Shown here: positions 48,868 through 57,906 of the stretch, piece by piece | How positions within the stretch are numbered: position 1 is the stretch's first letter | Layout: every line of letters starts with the position of its first letter | From: Halorussus vallis | GTDB lineage: Archaea > Halobacteriota > Halobacteria > Halobacteriales > Haladaptataceae | Assembly (NCBI RefSeq): GCF_024138165.1 | Contig: NZ_CP100004.1 | Coordinates: 1 to 64,000 of the forward strand | Length of the DNA stretch: 64,000 bases | Reading direction: 5' to 3' | Translations under genes and position numbers: made by a program | The notes under the pieces: generated by a model | The model's input: the letters and a program-made list of their open reading frames with translations, nothing else | Told to the model about the DNA's origin: nothing | Databases searched by the model: none

Positions 48868-49283
48868 GCGTCCGTCACCGCCTCGGGAAGCGTCTCGGAG
48901 TCTACGGTGAATGTCTCGTCGCGGTCGTCGCGCTGAATCGTCCACGACTCGCCTTCGCGGGCGATAGTCGCCTGTTCGCCGTCGACGAACGTCTGCCAGT
49001 TCGCTGGAGTGGCGTCGTTTGGACAGAGGCTCACCGAGAGGTTCGATTCGAACGACCCGTCGCCGATAACGCGTTCGCGTTCGACGGTACAGGAGTCACA
49101 GATGAAGTTGAACTGTTGGCCGTTCCCGTAGAGTGCGTCGAACTGCATCCGCGCGCCGCACGCGCAGGTGACGGTGAACTCGTGGCCGTTGAAGAAGGTC
49201 CGTCCTTTGGAAGCCCACCAACGGTAGTCGGTGCTGTAGGGGTTCTCGTGTGGGCCAGTCGAAATCGCTTGCTCGACCGGCAT
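48864..49283 (-). CDS. Zinc protein with CxC...CxxC
   Basis: 139 residues from ATG 49283 (TGATG with the upstream gene). CACGARM (about 40-43) and CDSC (about 63-66) form a zinc ribbon; the C-terminal half is beta-rich. Unknown function. Confidence 0.72.
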   Translation of the reverse strand: MPVEQAISTGPHENPYSTDYRWWASKGRTFFNGHEFTVTCACGARMQFDALYGNGQQFNFICDSCTVERERVIGDGSFESNLSVSLCPNDATPANWQTFVDGEQATIAREGESWTIQRDDRDETFTVDSETLPEAVTDA

Positions 49284-49447
49284 CACGCATCACTCCGGAG
49301 TTCGAAGATATCCCGGCTGTCGTCGAGCACACAGCCGAACGAACAGTACGACAGGTCCGAGAGTACGTCACGGACTTGGTCGTCGCCAAGAGGTTCCGAA
49401 CAGTCGGGGTTCGGGCACTCAGAGTGCTGTTCCTTCGGATTCCTCAC
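49283..49447 (-). CDS. 54-aa zinc microprotein
   Basis: GTG 49447 overlaps the upstream stop (GTGA) and its TGA shares a base with the next ATG (TGATG). The product has CPNPDC (11-16) and CSFGC (35-39), a compact four-Cys zinc finger. Both junctions and the Cys spacing make this convincing despite the small size. Confidence 0.7.
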   Translation of the reverse strand: MRNPKEQHSECPNPDCSEPLGDDQVRDVLSDLSYCSFGCVLDDSRDIFELRSDA

Positions 49448-49845
49448 AAGTTCTCACCTTCCGTGCTGGACTGCTCTCGGGATTCTGGTTTCTCCCTGCC
49501 TGAGGGATTCAGTCGGTACGCCAGCTTCTCCAACTCGGCGGGGATTTCTTTGACCGGCATTTCCCGGATTTCATCTACGCGGTGGGCGAGTCCTTCGTCT
49601 ATGCCGCCGAGAGTGACTGTATCACCTCTCGCGGTGTTTATTGAACCGAGTGGGGCAGACTCGTCTCCGACGTAAATCTCAGCGAGTACGGGCACGTGGC
49701 GGTTGTTCTGCTTGATGAACAACTGGGTCCCGTTCACATCGATGGTCGCACCGTCTGCCGCGTTGCTCGTAACCTTCACGTCCATGCTTCGGTGCCCTTC
49801 GAAGGGGTCCGACCGCTCGGTAGCGTCTGTGGATTCCCCGCTCAT
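49444..49845 (-). CDS. Small acidic protein
   Basis: 133 residues from ATG 49845 (ATGA with the upstream gene). A beta-hairpin region (VKVTSNAADGATIDVNGT) is followed by a helical tail. No Cys. Unknown. Confidence 0.7.
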   Translation of the reverse strand: MSGESTDATERSDPFEGHRSMDVKVTSNAADGATIDVNGTQLFIKQNNRHVPVLAEIYVGDESAPLGSINTARGDTVTLGGIDEGLAHRVDEIREMPVKEIPAELEKLAYRLNPSGREKPESREQSSTEGENL

Positions 49846-50534
49846 GCGTCCTCCTGCTCGTCGACGCGAGTCCACTGTTCGGACAGCTCTCCGGAGATCG
49901 TGTCGGCGAGCGTCGGGCCTTCTTCGTCGACGAGTGACGTTGACCCGCTCAGCGTAAGGGCGACGCGACTCACCGCGCCTGTCCACTCGCTTTCCGCCGT
50001 CCACGCGACCTGATGTTCGGCCTCTGTCTCGATGGTGGATGGGTCGTCAGGGCGGTTCGCAACCGAGAACGACGAGTTCTCGGAGGTGAGCCGGTCGAAC
50101 ACGGCTTTGGTCGCGGTCCGAATACCCGTCGCGGCGAGCGACTCGGTGCCGTCGGCCTGGAGGACGACGATGAAGTCCTCGCCCCACGTCTCGTCGACGC
50201 TCTCCCAGTCGTCGTTCAACTGCTCGATACGGCCAAGCGACGTCACGTCGTAGGCGTGGCCGTCGTCGACTTTGTTGAACGCCTTCGCCTCGGCCTTCTC
50301 GACGCCGCGAACCTCCGCGACTTCGGCGTTCGGTGCTGCGACGGTCGCGTGGTCCCACGCGCCGCTCGTATCTTCGACGCCGACTTCGTACCACGTCCAT
50401 TCGGCGAGCGTCGCGAGCGCGTCCGCCTCGGATTCGGCTTCCACCGGTACGTCGATACCGAAACCGCCGGGGCCGTCCAGAGTGAACTCGAACTCGTCAC
50501 CGCCGGTCCGTCGCGTCGTACTTGCTGACGGCAT
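49842..50534 (-). CDS. Acidic protein of the microprotein operon
   Basis: 230 residues, the largest of the operon. Beta-rich N-terminal domain and a long acidic C-terminal part. It shares a base with the upstream stop (TAATG). No domain recognised. Confidence 0.72.
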   Translation of the reverse strand: MPSASTTRRTGGDEFEFTLDGPGGFGIDVPVEAESEADALATLAEWTWYEVGVEDTSGAWDHATVAAPNAEVAEVRGVEKAEAKAFNKVDDGHAYDVTSLGRIEQLNDDWESVDETWGEDFIVVLQADGTESLAATGIRTATKAVFDRLTSENSSFSVANRPDDPSTIETEAEHQVAWTAESEWTGAVSRVALTLSGSTSLVDEEGPTLADTISGELSEQWTRVDEQEDA

Positions 50535-50950
50535 TACGCAGACACCTCGTTGAACTTCTCGGCGTCGAACGCCAGCACGTCTCGGGCGTCCGCCATTTCG
50601 AGCATGGTATCGAACTGGTCGTCGGAGACGTGCTTTTTCCGCTGGAACACACCGCGAGAGTTGTAGAACGCCCCGATGAGCGTCCCCCGCTCGTCGGGGG
50701 AGACGTAGACGATACCTTCGGAGGAGCGGTCGATTCGCACCATTTCGTCAGCGCCGAACCCGCGTTCCTTCCGATTCAATTTACTGTCGATCTCGTCCGC
50801 GAGAATCTGTGCTTCGCTCCGCGTCGTCGCGGTCGCGATGTCACCGATTTTCAGGGCTACGTCGTCGCCCTTTCCGAGTACGACGGCGATGTCAATCGGT
50901 GCGTCTCGGAGTTCCTGAACGACGCCGTGTTCGGTCGGTTCGGAGGACAT
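50534..50950 (-). CDS. Small alpha/beta protein
   Basis: 138 residues; TAATG junctions on both sides. N-terminal strand-helix units (APIDIAVVLGKGDDVALKI) and a C-terminal helical region with a KKHVSDDQFD segment. Unknown. Confidence 0.7.
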   Translation of the reverse strand: MSSEPTEHGVVQELRDAPIDIAVVLGKGDDVALKIGDIATATTRSEAQILADEIDSKLNRKERGFGADEMVRIDRSSEGIVYVSPDERGTLIGAFYNSRGVFQRKKHVSDDQFDTMLEMADARDVLAFDAEKFNEVSA

Positions 50951-51300
50951 TACGCCAACACCTCCTCAGGGTCCAGCCCCGCATTCCGGAGGTGGCGTTC
51001 GTCTATCTCGCCGAGTTTCTGTTCGGCGACATCGCCGAGTCGTTCTTCGTAGTCGGCTTCGCTCTCGAAGTCATGATAGCCGAGGCCGACGAGTTGCTCG
51101 ACGTAGGTTTCCCCTGTTTCGAGATTCCGTTTGTCGACGGGAGCCTGCGTGTTTTTCGTCGGACGGGCGTACCGCTTCTCGGTAGCCCGAATCTTCCCGG
51201 ATAGTTCCTCGTCGGGGTGGTCAACGACGAGATACAGGTGTTTCCGTATCCGGTCGGTAGTCTGTGCGCTCTCTCGACTGTGTGCGTGCGTGTCGTGCAT
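50950..51300 (-). CDS. First gene of the microprotein operon
   Basis: 116 residues, charged and helical, with His-rich first residues (MHDTHAHSRE). The transcript leader carries the tRNA-like minihelix 66 nt upstream. ATATAAAT at 51438-51445 is the promoter. Confidence 0.72.
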   Translation of the reverse strand: MHDTHAHSRESAQTTDRIRKHLYLVVDHPDEELSGKIRATEKRYARPTKNTQAPVDKRNLETGETYVEQLVGLGYHDFESEADYEERLGDVAEQKLGEIDERHLRNAGLDPEEVLA

Positions 51301-51366
51301 CTGCTGTCTCCGTGCCCGACACGCGAGGACAGAGTAGGCGTGGGCGCGTCCCGGTGTCGAGCGAAG

Positions 51367-51408
51367 CCCTCTCCGGGGAATCGAACCCCGGACGTGCGCC
51401 AGCGAGGG
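51367..51408 (-). other. tRNA-like minihelix in the leader of the microprotein operon
   Basis: On the minus strand: CCCTCG (51408-51403), 11-nt linker, CCGGGG-TTCGATT-CCCCGG (51391-51373), AGAGGG (51372-51367), then C. The segment lengths are identical to those of the element at 16881-16923; the T-stem differs at most positions yet still pairs perfectly. The acceptor-like stem has one G.A mismatch. The predicted transcript start (TATA 51444-51439) is about 6 nt before the element. No CCA and no D or anticodon arm. Confidence 0.6.
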
Positions 51409-51438
51409 CGGTTCGAGCGTCTGTTATTCGGTCTCCGA

Positions 51439-51444
51439 TATAAA
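51439..51444 (-). promoter_or_regulatory. TATA box of the microprotein operon
   Basis: TTTATA on the minus strand, about 33 nt before the minihelix. This matches the spacing found for the first minihelix (about 31 nt). Confidence 0.6.
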
Positions 51445-51541
51445 TTTCCGGAGTGGTGAACGTATATGCTTGAGTAATAGTTCTAGCGTACTTAAAGATA
51501 TGGAGAACGCGAGAGAAAGAGGCTGAGGGTGAATTTAGCGG

Positions 51542-53470
51542 TTAATCGGCTATCCCACGGTCGTCCAACGCGCTCTCGATTTCTTCCCGAATCACTTCTC
51601 GAAGTTCACCCTCGGACCATCCGTCGTCGTTACGTTGAGCAGCAAGTTCCCGGTCCACCGCCGAAACCCGCTCTACCAGCTCCGAAACGCGCTCTTCGAC
51701 CGCCTTTTCATCTTCATCCCCCGCATCCAATTCGTCCGACGGGGGTTCGTTGGCAGTCTCGGCTTCGGTTCCGTCGTCGGAGTCGCCAGTGAGCGCATCC
51801 GTCAGGTGGCTCGAATCCGTTTCGCTCTCGGTTCGAATCTCAATGCTCGGATGAGCGACGTCGTGGACATTCCGGATAGCCACGAGGCCCTCGTCCGGCG
51901 GATGGACGGGAATCACCGATTGAACCGCGGCGCGGGTGACGAGATCCGCCGAGAGATTTCCCTCCAAATGATTGACCATCGACCGCTGGTTCTCGGGGTC
52001 GCCGTGAACAAGTGCAACGTGGTTCGCGTCGACGTCGCGAGCGAACTGGAGTAGCGTATTGCGAGCGGCGTGCCCGCTCATCCCGGAAACGGTGTGAATC
52101 CAGTCGGTCGGCACGTCGAACGTGTATTCCGGCGGTCCGTCGCCGTCCGTCTCGCGGGCCTCGCGCTCGCTCGTAATCGGCCACGCGTTCACCGTCACCG
52201 TCGCGGTATCGCCATCGGCCTGCTGGAGGTCGTGGCCGGGCGTCCCTGGTGCTTGATAGCCCGTGAAGAGGATACGGGCTTCGTCGTAGTTCTCGACGAG
52301 TTCGAGTAGGTACGCGGGCGAGAGACCGCCCGTGAGCATACCCGACGGACTGACGACAATCGGCGCGGTATCTTGGTCGAGAATCCGCCGCCGGTCATCT
52401 GCATTCGACGGCCGCTCGGCGATTTCCGGGACGAACGGTTCGAAGTCCGCAGCGTTCTCCATGTAGTTCATCACGCTATCGTTGACGTACTCGGGCGATG
52501 CGTACGCATGATAGCGGTCGGTCGCCTCGGTCGCCATGCCGTCGTAGACGATATGGAGTTTCTCACGAGTCTCCTCGGGGAGATTCCGCCAACGTTCCCG
52601 GAAGATTTGGAGAATTTCCTGAGCGCGACCGACCGCGAACGTCGGAATCAAGACTGGAATGCCCCGCTCGATGGCGTCGATAGCTGTTTCGAAGAGTTCT
52701 GTCCGGGCTTTCTGGAATGAATTGTGGGTGTCGCGGTCGCCGTAGGTGGATTCGAGTATAAGCGTGTCTGCGCCCGGCGGGGTTTGGATGTCATGAAGGT
52801 GTGCAGACCGGCCACCGAGGTCACCCGAGAAACAGACGCGACGGCCACCGGATTCGAGGGTGAGCCACGCACTCCCGAGCAGATGGCCTGCGTCGCCGAA
52901 CTCGTACTGGAGGTCTTCGTCATGAATACCTACATGGTCGGTGACGCGGCCGCTTCCGTAACCGCTCAGCGGGTCAAACCGGGCGAGCACGTCCTCAACG
53001 TCAGTTCGCGTGAAATGGCGTTCGCGACCGGGTTTCTTCGCTTCGCTTTCGTGGATTTTGAGCGAGTCGTGGAGAAGAACGTGAGTAAGTGCGGCAGTAC
53101 CCTGCGTACAGATGATTTTCGCGTTCGGCGCAAGCAGGTTCCGGTGTTCGAGGACGGGCAGGCCGCCAGAGTGGTCGATGTGCGCGTGGGTGAGGAACAC
53201 GGCGTCGATAGATTCCGGTTCAAGGCCGCGGAAGTCGGCGAACTGACCGCCACTCCCCTGGTTCAACCCGCAGTCGACGAGGTAAGTTCCCTGGCGCGTC
53301 TCCACGTGATAGCAACTGCGGCCAACCTCACGTGCGCCACCGCGGGGGAGCACGACGAGTGGCGTTTCACCGTCTACGTGCTCCGCAGCATTGACTGGAG
53401 ATGGACGGTCGGCATCCGAATCGTCGCTCGAAGGCGATGCATCGTCGCTCGAATTCGTGTCAGTAGTCAT
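51542..53470 (-). CDS. Beta-CASP metallo-beta-lactamase RNase (CPSF-like/aRNase J type)
   Basis: 642 residues. The metallo-beta-lactamase motif HAHIDH is at 95-100, the later metal ligands are in GDAGHLLGS (about 195) and SGDLGG (about 215), and the beta-CASP region has motifs PTFAVGRAQE and SPSGMLTGG, followed by GHA and VHGD as motifs B and C. The family cleaves or trims RNA and includes archaeal 3'-end processing factors. The C-terminal 110 residues are an acidic coiled extension not present in typical members. No KH domain precedes it. Possibly an element-encoded RNA processing enzyme. Confidence 0.9.
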   Translation of the reverse strand: MTTDTNSSDDASPSSDDSDADRPSPVNAAEHVDGETPLVVLPRGGAREVGRSCYHVETRQGTYLVDCGLNQGSGGQFADFRGLEPESIDAVFLTHAHIDHSGGLPVLEHRNLLAPNAKIICTQGTAALTHVLLHDSLKIHESEAKKPGRERHFTRTDVEDVLARFDPLSGYGSGRVTDHVGIHDEDLQYEFGDAGHLLGSAWLTLESGGRRVCFSGDLGGRSAHLHDIQTPPGADTLILESTYGDRDTHNSFQKARTELFETAIDAIERGIPVLIPTFAVGRAQEILQIFRERWRNLPEETREKLHIVYDGMATEATDRYHAYASPEYVNDSVMNYMENAADFEPFVPEIAERPSNADDRRRILDQDTAPIVVSPSGMLTGGLSPAYLLELVENYDEARILFTGYQAPGTPGHDLQQADGDTATVTVNAWPITSEREARETDGDGPPEYTFDVPTDWIHTVSGMSGHAARNTLLQFARDVDANHVALVHGDPENQRSMVNHLEGNLSADLVTRAAVQSVIPVHPPDEGLVAIRNVHDVAHPSIEIRTESETDSSHLTDALTGDSDDGTEAETANEPPSDELDAGDEDEKAVEERVSELVERVSAVDRELAAQRNDDGWSEGELREVIREEIESALDDRGIAD

Positions 53471-53483
53471 TGATGGATGGAAG

Positions 53484-54377
53484 TTAGTTGCTCAGTATGT
53501 CTTCCGCGTAGAACCGTTCCTGTGACTGGGTATGGCCGGTGAACGTCACGGCTTCGAGCAGGTCGGTCTCCGCGAGCGCCGGGAGGAATGCATCAAGGTC
53601 GTTCACGACCGGCGTAAGTGGACGAACGCTATCGGTCGGACTTGAGACCCGGCGGGCCTGCCAGATAGCAGGCGTCGCGTCGAGACTGTTGTACGCGTCG
53701 GCTTCCGAATCCGTATAGTACTGGCACCGACTCGCCTGCTGTGTCGTCGTTCGGGCAGCCCGCGAGGGTTTGGCGGTCACTTCGTCGACGCGAGTCAGTT
53801 GAAGCGGTGACCGCGAGCGGTCGGGAAGCGCGTCGCCGAGATCGTCACGGACATTGTGAGCGGACAGCGACGAGTCTTTCTGGAAGTACGCGAGCGTCAT
53901 GTCGCCGTTCTCCGAGTAGATGTCTGGGTCAGCGACGTGCTCGCCGTTTTTCGAAGAGAGATACCGCGCCGGGATTTCAACGAAACAGATTCCGACGAGT
54001 TTCAGTCGGTTGGGGTCAGTTCGGGTTTCTTCGTCGAGGTAGTCCACGACGGCCTGGAACTCCTCGATGCACTCACGGGTATTCCAGATGGTCGCGCCAT
54101 CCGGTGCGCGTTCAGCGGGGTTGTTGAAGTAGATAGTCGTCTCGGGGACGTAGGGCGCGTTGATGGGTTCCCGGAGTTCGACCGGCGATGGGGAACGGTC
54201 GAGGCCGTCGTGTCGTCGGTCACCGCTCTTGGTACGTTCGAGTTTCACCTTCGCCGTCACGGGGAAGACGGTCGGAGGAAGTGATTGGAGAACAGCAATC
54301 GGATCTTGTTCCTGCAAGAGAACTGCGCGTTCACGTTCAAAATCAGTTCCGGGTTCGGGGGAGTGTTCCGTACTCAT
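53484..54377 (-). CDS. Hypothetical protein next to the beta-CASP RNase
   Basis: 297 residues from ATG 54377 (a TTG farther upstream is less likely). Acidic N-terminus, alpha/beta middle with a VGICFVEIP strand and Ser/Arg-rich loop. No known domain. It ends 13 nt before the RNase gene, so the two are co-transcribed and may work together. Confidence 0.75.
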   Translation of the reverse strand: MSTEHSPEPGTDFERERAVLLQEQDPIAVLQSLPPTVFPVTAKVKLERTKSGDRRHDGLDRSPSPVELREPINAPYVPETTIYFNNPAERAPDGATIWNTRECIEEFQAVVDYLDEETRTDPNRLKLVGICFVEIPARYLSSKNGEHVADPDIYSENGDMTLAYFQKDSSLSAHNVRDDLGDALPDRSRSPLQLTRVDEVTAKPSRAARTTTQQASRCQYYTDSEADAYNSLDATPAIWQARRVSSPTDSVRPLTPVVNDLDAFLPALAETDLLEAVTFTGHTQSQERFYAEDILSN

Positions 54378-54560
54378 GCTATCAGGCCGCGTCTGCGGCG
54401 ACGACTCGGCCTCCCGCACCCGTTTCCACGAGTGCAAGACGCCGAGTCGAACTGGTCGAGATGTGTTAACTATTCCCCTAAGTAGTTTCTGGATTTAATC
54501 GATTGTACCGACGAGAGACGTGCCAAATGATTATCCTATAGGAGGAGAAACGGATTTCTA

Positions 54561-55079
54561 ATGGTCAGGTTCACGGGGGCGTTCGCCTATGAGTGCGACA
54601 AATGCGCGTTTGGTGGTGAGCGCGATACGCTAAGAGCCGCATTCACGACGGTACAAGAGCACAGACAATCAGAACTTCACGAAGTTCTCTGGACGCAATT
54701 CAACTTCGATCCGCCGCTTGAATCGGCCCTTGGTCCAGAGTGGAAGGTTGAATGCAAGAACTGCTATCAGTCGTGGCGACACGATAGCAAGCAGGCCGCC
54801 GAGGAGTTCGCCGACCAGCATGCGAAGGTCGTCGGCCACGAAATCGATTCCATTACCGAGTACGAGGATGCAGCTCTAGAAACAGAAAGCGTGAAAGGTG
54901 CGTTAGAGCGGTTGACGCCCGAATTTGACCGCGGTGTTCCAAAACCGGTGTTGCTACATCTTCTTGAGCAAGGCGGGTTTACCTCGGAGGAGATTGACCG
55001 AGAAATCCAGCGGCTCTCAAAGCGCGGAGATGTGTATCAGCCGAGTGACCGTCTGTACAGGTACATCTCAGATAGCTAG
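54561..55079 (+). CDS. Zn-knuckle protein with an MCM-like C-terminal wHTH
   Basis: 172 residues with CDKC (12-15) and CKNC (66-69) zinc knuckles. The tail (about 110-170) reads VKGALERLTPEF...VPKPVLLHLLEQGGFTSEEIDREIQRLSKRGDVYQPSDRLYRY, the pattern of the MCM wHTH (compare LDRLKQKGEVYEPAEGYLRT in the MCM here). A strong Shine-Dalgarno GGAGGAG precedes ATG 54561, unlike most genes in the window. Possibly an MCM or origin cofactor (inference). Confidence 0.78.
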   Translation: MVRFTGAFAYECDKCAFGGERDTLRAAFTTVQEHRQSELHEVLWTQFNFDPPLESALGPEWKVECKNCYQSWRHDSKQAAEEFADQHAKVVGHEIDSITEYEDAALETESVKGALERLTPEFDRGVPKPVLLHLLEQGGFTSEEIDREIQRLSKRGDVYQPSDRLYRYISDS

Positions 55080-55606
55080 TAGATGCGGAACGGCCCGTTG
55101 TAGGTACCACCGATGTCACCGCGTTCTCGGAACTTATCGAGCATCGCGAGCGCCTTATCACCGTTCATCCCGAACTGTTCTGCGTATTCGCGAACATCGT
55201 CTCGGTCGGGGTCGGACTGCTCACTTACTGCGTCGAAAACGATGTCCTTCTGGCTTTTTGAACGGTGCTTGTTCTCTAGGGCACGTTCTTCGGCCTCCTT
55301 GGCTGCATCCGAATCTGCTCCCATCTGGTCGAGGTAATCGTCGTTCGCAACGACCTCGGCGATCTCCTCGTCAAGCACGCCATTTTCTCGTGCGCGCTCG
55401 TATGGTTCGTCGAGTGAATTGACGCTTGCTTGTACTTTCGTTCGAACTTGGCGGGCGGCGTCTGCATCCTCGGACTGGTAGTAGTGCTTGAGTTTCTTGA
55501 ACTTGTGACGTTTCCGACATCGTCCGCAGGTCGTCGTTTCTGGGATACTCTGAACGATGAATACGGATTTGCAGTTCGGGCAGACCGTGACGGTTCGGAG
55601 TGACAT
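55076..55606 (-). CDS. Zn-ribbon protein (DUF5817-like) with a wHTH tail
   Basis: 176 residues from ATG 55606. CPNC (9-12) and CGRC (27-30) followed by RHKFKKLKHYYQSEDADAAR resemble the haloarchaeal DUF5817 family. The tail DIVFDAVSEQSDPDRDDVREYAEQFGMNGDKALAMLDKFRERGDI ends in a wing (GPFRIY), again like the MCM C-terminal wHTH. Convergent with the preceding gene with a 4-nt overlap of stops. Confidence 0.75.
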   Translation of the reverse strand: MSLRTVTVCPNCKSVFIVQSIPETTTCGRCRKRHKFKKLKHYYQSEDADAARQVRTKVQASVNSLDEPYERARENGVLDEEIAEVVANDDYLDQMGADSDAAKEAEERALENKHRSKSQKDIVFDAVSEQSDPDRDDVREYAEQFGMNGDKALAMLDKFRERGDIGGTYNGPFRIY

Positions 55607-55656
55607 GAGAACAATCGTGTTGGGCAAGTAATGTAAAGGTTCAGTGTCGGCGTTCG

Positions 55657-57906
55657 CTACAAGAACTCGTTCAGACTAGAGTTCCTGCTGAACGAGGTTG
55701 TCCCACCACTCTCGCTCTCTACGGCGTTCTCGCCGAATAGAGGTTCGACATTACGGTCGCCGTTCTGTTGCTCTGCAAAATCGACGAGTCGCGTAGCGCG
55801 CGCCTTCCCGATTCGATTCACGTTCTGAAGGACGGCTTCAAGCTGGTCTTTGCGTTCGACCTGCTCATAGGCTTCGCACAGACCTCCGACGAGCGTTTCG
55901 GTATCGAAGTTAAATCGCGTATCGCTGCTCCCCAACGTACTGAAGTGGTCTCGAAGATTCCGAATCGTTACTCGACCAACGCCGTAGACGTGGCGCACGA
56001 CCGGCAAGTCCTCGCGGGGAACTCCTTTCTCGACGCACGCTACAAAGTCGTCGTACCACTCGGGCTTGTCTGCTTGGATTGCATCAAAGAGCGCAGTCGC
56101 CGCTTCCAGCGTCATTGAGAGATTTCGGGCAGCCATACGAATCGAAGTTGGGTCGACGTTCGTCCGCTCTTCAATTTCGGTTGCGGGTACTCCCTGACAC
56201 CAGTACCATCCGAGAACGCCAGCGACGATAGCGGCGTCCTCCTCGGGTATCATTTCCTCGTTCAGTATCTTATCCTGAAGTTCCGTCGAGATACCGTCAA
56301 ACGAGAGGTAGGCATCCGAGAATGCGCTAAACTGATATAGGAGGTTCAGTGCCGTGAATGTATCTTTGTTTTCAAGGTCCGCGCAGAGGTCATGGACACT
56401 CCGAAGTGAGTAGCCGCGGAAGACGTTGAAATTGAATTCGACGGCCGCACTCCCCTGGCGGGTGTTCTCGAATCGCTGTTCAGTCTCGCGCTCACGGAGG
56501 AAGCCGAACTTCTGAAGCCAGTCTGCTTCTTCGCGGAGTTTCTGTTGCATCCGCGTCCGCTTATCCATGGTACCATCGTCCCACGCGCGGTCACCGGAGA
56601 GTTGTTGCCAGTACAGCGTTTCTGTGAGGAAGTCCTCAATAGCCTCGGGCGTGTCCCACCCCATCTCTACGAGTTCAAGAACCAACCAGCGAAGGCCATC
56701 TCCTGAGTCAACGTGGGAAGTGACAGGTTCGAGTTCGGGATTGTTGAAGAACCGCTTGCTTGCTTCGTCAAAGTCTGAGTAAAACGGGAATGCGTATCCC
56801 TTCTTGAATCCCTTTCCAGGTCGCGCTGCTCGCCCGATCCACTGAATATACTCGTAAGTGTGAATATAGTCTACTCCAGCACCGTTCCATCGTTTTAAAT
56901 CGGCGACCACCACCGATTGAACGGGTGCGTCGAATCCATAGGCGAGCGTGGGCGTACAGAAGAGGACTGCAATTTCACCTTCTTCGAAGCACTCCTCAAT
57001 CCAGTTGCGGATTGAGGAGGGAAGTCCGGCGTGGTGGTACGCGACGCCCTTCGACATGAGGGTGGCAAGGTCGTGTAATTTTCGCGTCGGCTCCATGCCG
57101 TCAAGTTTCGACCTGAGTTCGCTGTGGAAGCGCCGGTCACTATGGTTGGCAAAAATATTCGTTTCAGCAAGTCCTTCGGCCCGAGCTTCGGTCTTTGGCT
57201 TCGACCCGTTGAATACAAGGTACGGTGCTTTGTCGGGACTCCCTCGTATCTGGTCTATTATTTGTGGTTTCTTATCCTGCTGTTCGTCCAACATCACGGG
57301 TTGCTCCTGGATTTCGATACTCCGTTGTTCGTCGCTGATAACGAGGTTTGCGTCCATCCAGTCGGCGAGTTCCTCCGGGTTACCGACAGTCGCGGACATG
57401 GCGAAGATGTTGATATTATTGTCGAGGACCGCCGCGATGGCTTTTTCGAGACCACGGCCTCGGCCTGAGTCGTAGATGATGTGGAAATCGTCAAGGATGA
57501 CGAGATCGAGGGACCGAACGTCACCAAGTCCTCGGAGGATTGCCTGGTAGAACGAGTCGAAGGTAGCGACAATTACGTCTGCGTTCTGGTAGCCACCTTG
57601 TTGAACATCGTATTCACCTTCGGCCCAAGTATTGAGTTCGTCTTCTTTTGCGCCGACTAGCTGGTTACTCGGTACGAGGTAAGCAACGCGGCCACCCGCA
57701 TCAAGCATCTGCTTCGTGACGGCTTCTGCGCAGAGTGTTTTACCATTTCCAGTCTCAGCGACGAGGAGGTGGTTCCCACCGTCAAGAATTCGTTCGTCAA
57801 ATGCTCGGTATTGGGTGTCAGTGAGGGAGTTGAAACCATGAGCGGCAAGAAGATCTCCTACAAGTGTCTTGTCGTCGGGGGAAAGCGAATGGGGCAGTGA
57901 AGACAT
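55657..57906 (-). CDS. Ski2/Hel308-like superfamily 2 helicase
   Basis: 749 residues. Walker A AETGNGKT (50-57), motif II LDDFH (139-142; Ski2 relatives often have DEVH), motif III MSATVG, motif IV-V region, and motif VI QWIGRAARPG. The C-terminal 300 residues contain a winged helix and helical domains like Hel308, plus an HhH-like GVGRVTIRNL segment. The family unwinds lagging-strand or fork DNA and remodels recombination intermediates. Likely to work at the adjacent origin. Confidence 0.92.
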   Translation of the reverse strand: MSSLPHSLSPDDKTLVGDLLAAHGFNSLTDTQYRAFDERILDGGNHLLVAETGNGKTLCAEAVTKQMLDAGGRVAYLVPSNQLVGAKEDELNTWAEGEYDVQQGGYQNADVIVATFDSFYQAILRGLGDVRSLDLVILDDFHIIYDSGRGRGLEKAIAAVLDNNINIFAMSATVGNPEELADWMDANLVISDEQRSIEIQEQPVMLDEQQDKKPQIIDQIRGSPDKAPYLVFNGSKPKTEARAEGLAETNIFANHSDRRFHSELRSKLDGMEPTRKLHDLATLMSKGVAYHHAGLPSSIRNWIEECFEEGEIAVLFCTPTLAYGFDAPVQSVVVADLKRWNGAGVDYIHTYEYIQWIGRAARPGKGFKKGYAFPFYSDFDEASKRFFNNPELEPVTSHVDSGDGLRWLVLELVEMGWDTPEAIEDFLTETLYWQQLSGDRAWDDGTMDKRTRMQQKLREEADWLQKFGFLRERETEQRFENTRQGSAAVEFNFNVFRGYSLRSVHDLCADLENKDTFTALNLLYQFSAFSDAYLSFDGISTELQDKILNEEMIPEEDAAIVAGVLGWYWCQGVPATEIEERTNVDPTSIRMAARNLSMTLEAATALFDAIQADKPEWYDDFVACVEKGVPREDLPVVRHVYGVGRVTIRNLRDHFSTLGSSDTRFNFDTETLVGGLCEAYEQVERKDQLEAVLQNVNRIGKARATRLVDFAEQQNGDRNVEPLFGENAVESESGGTTSFSRNSSLNEFL

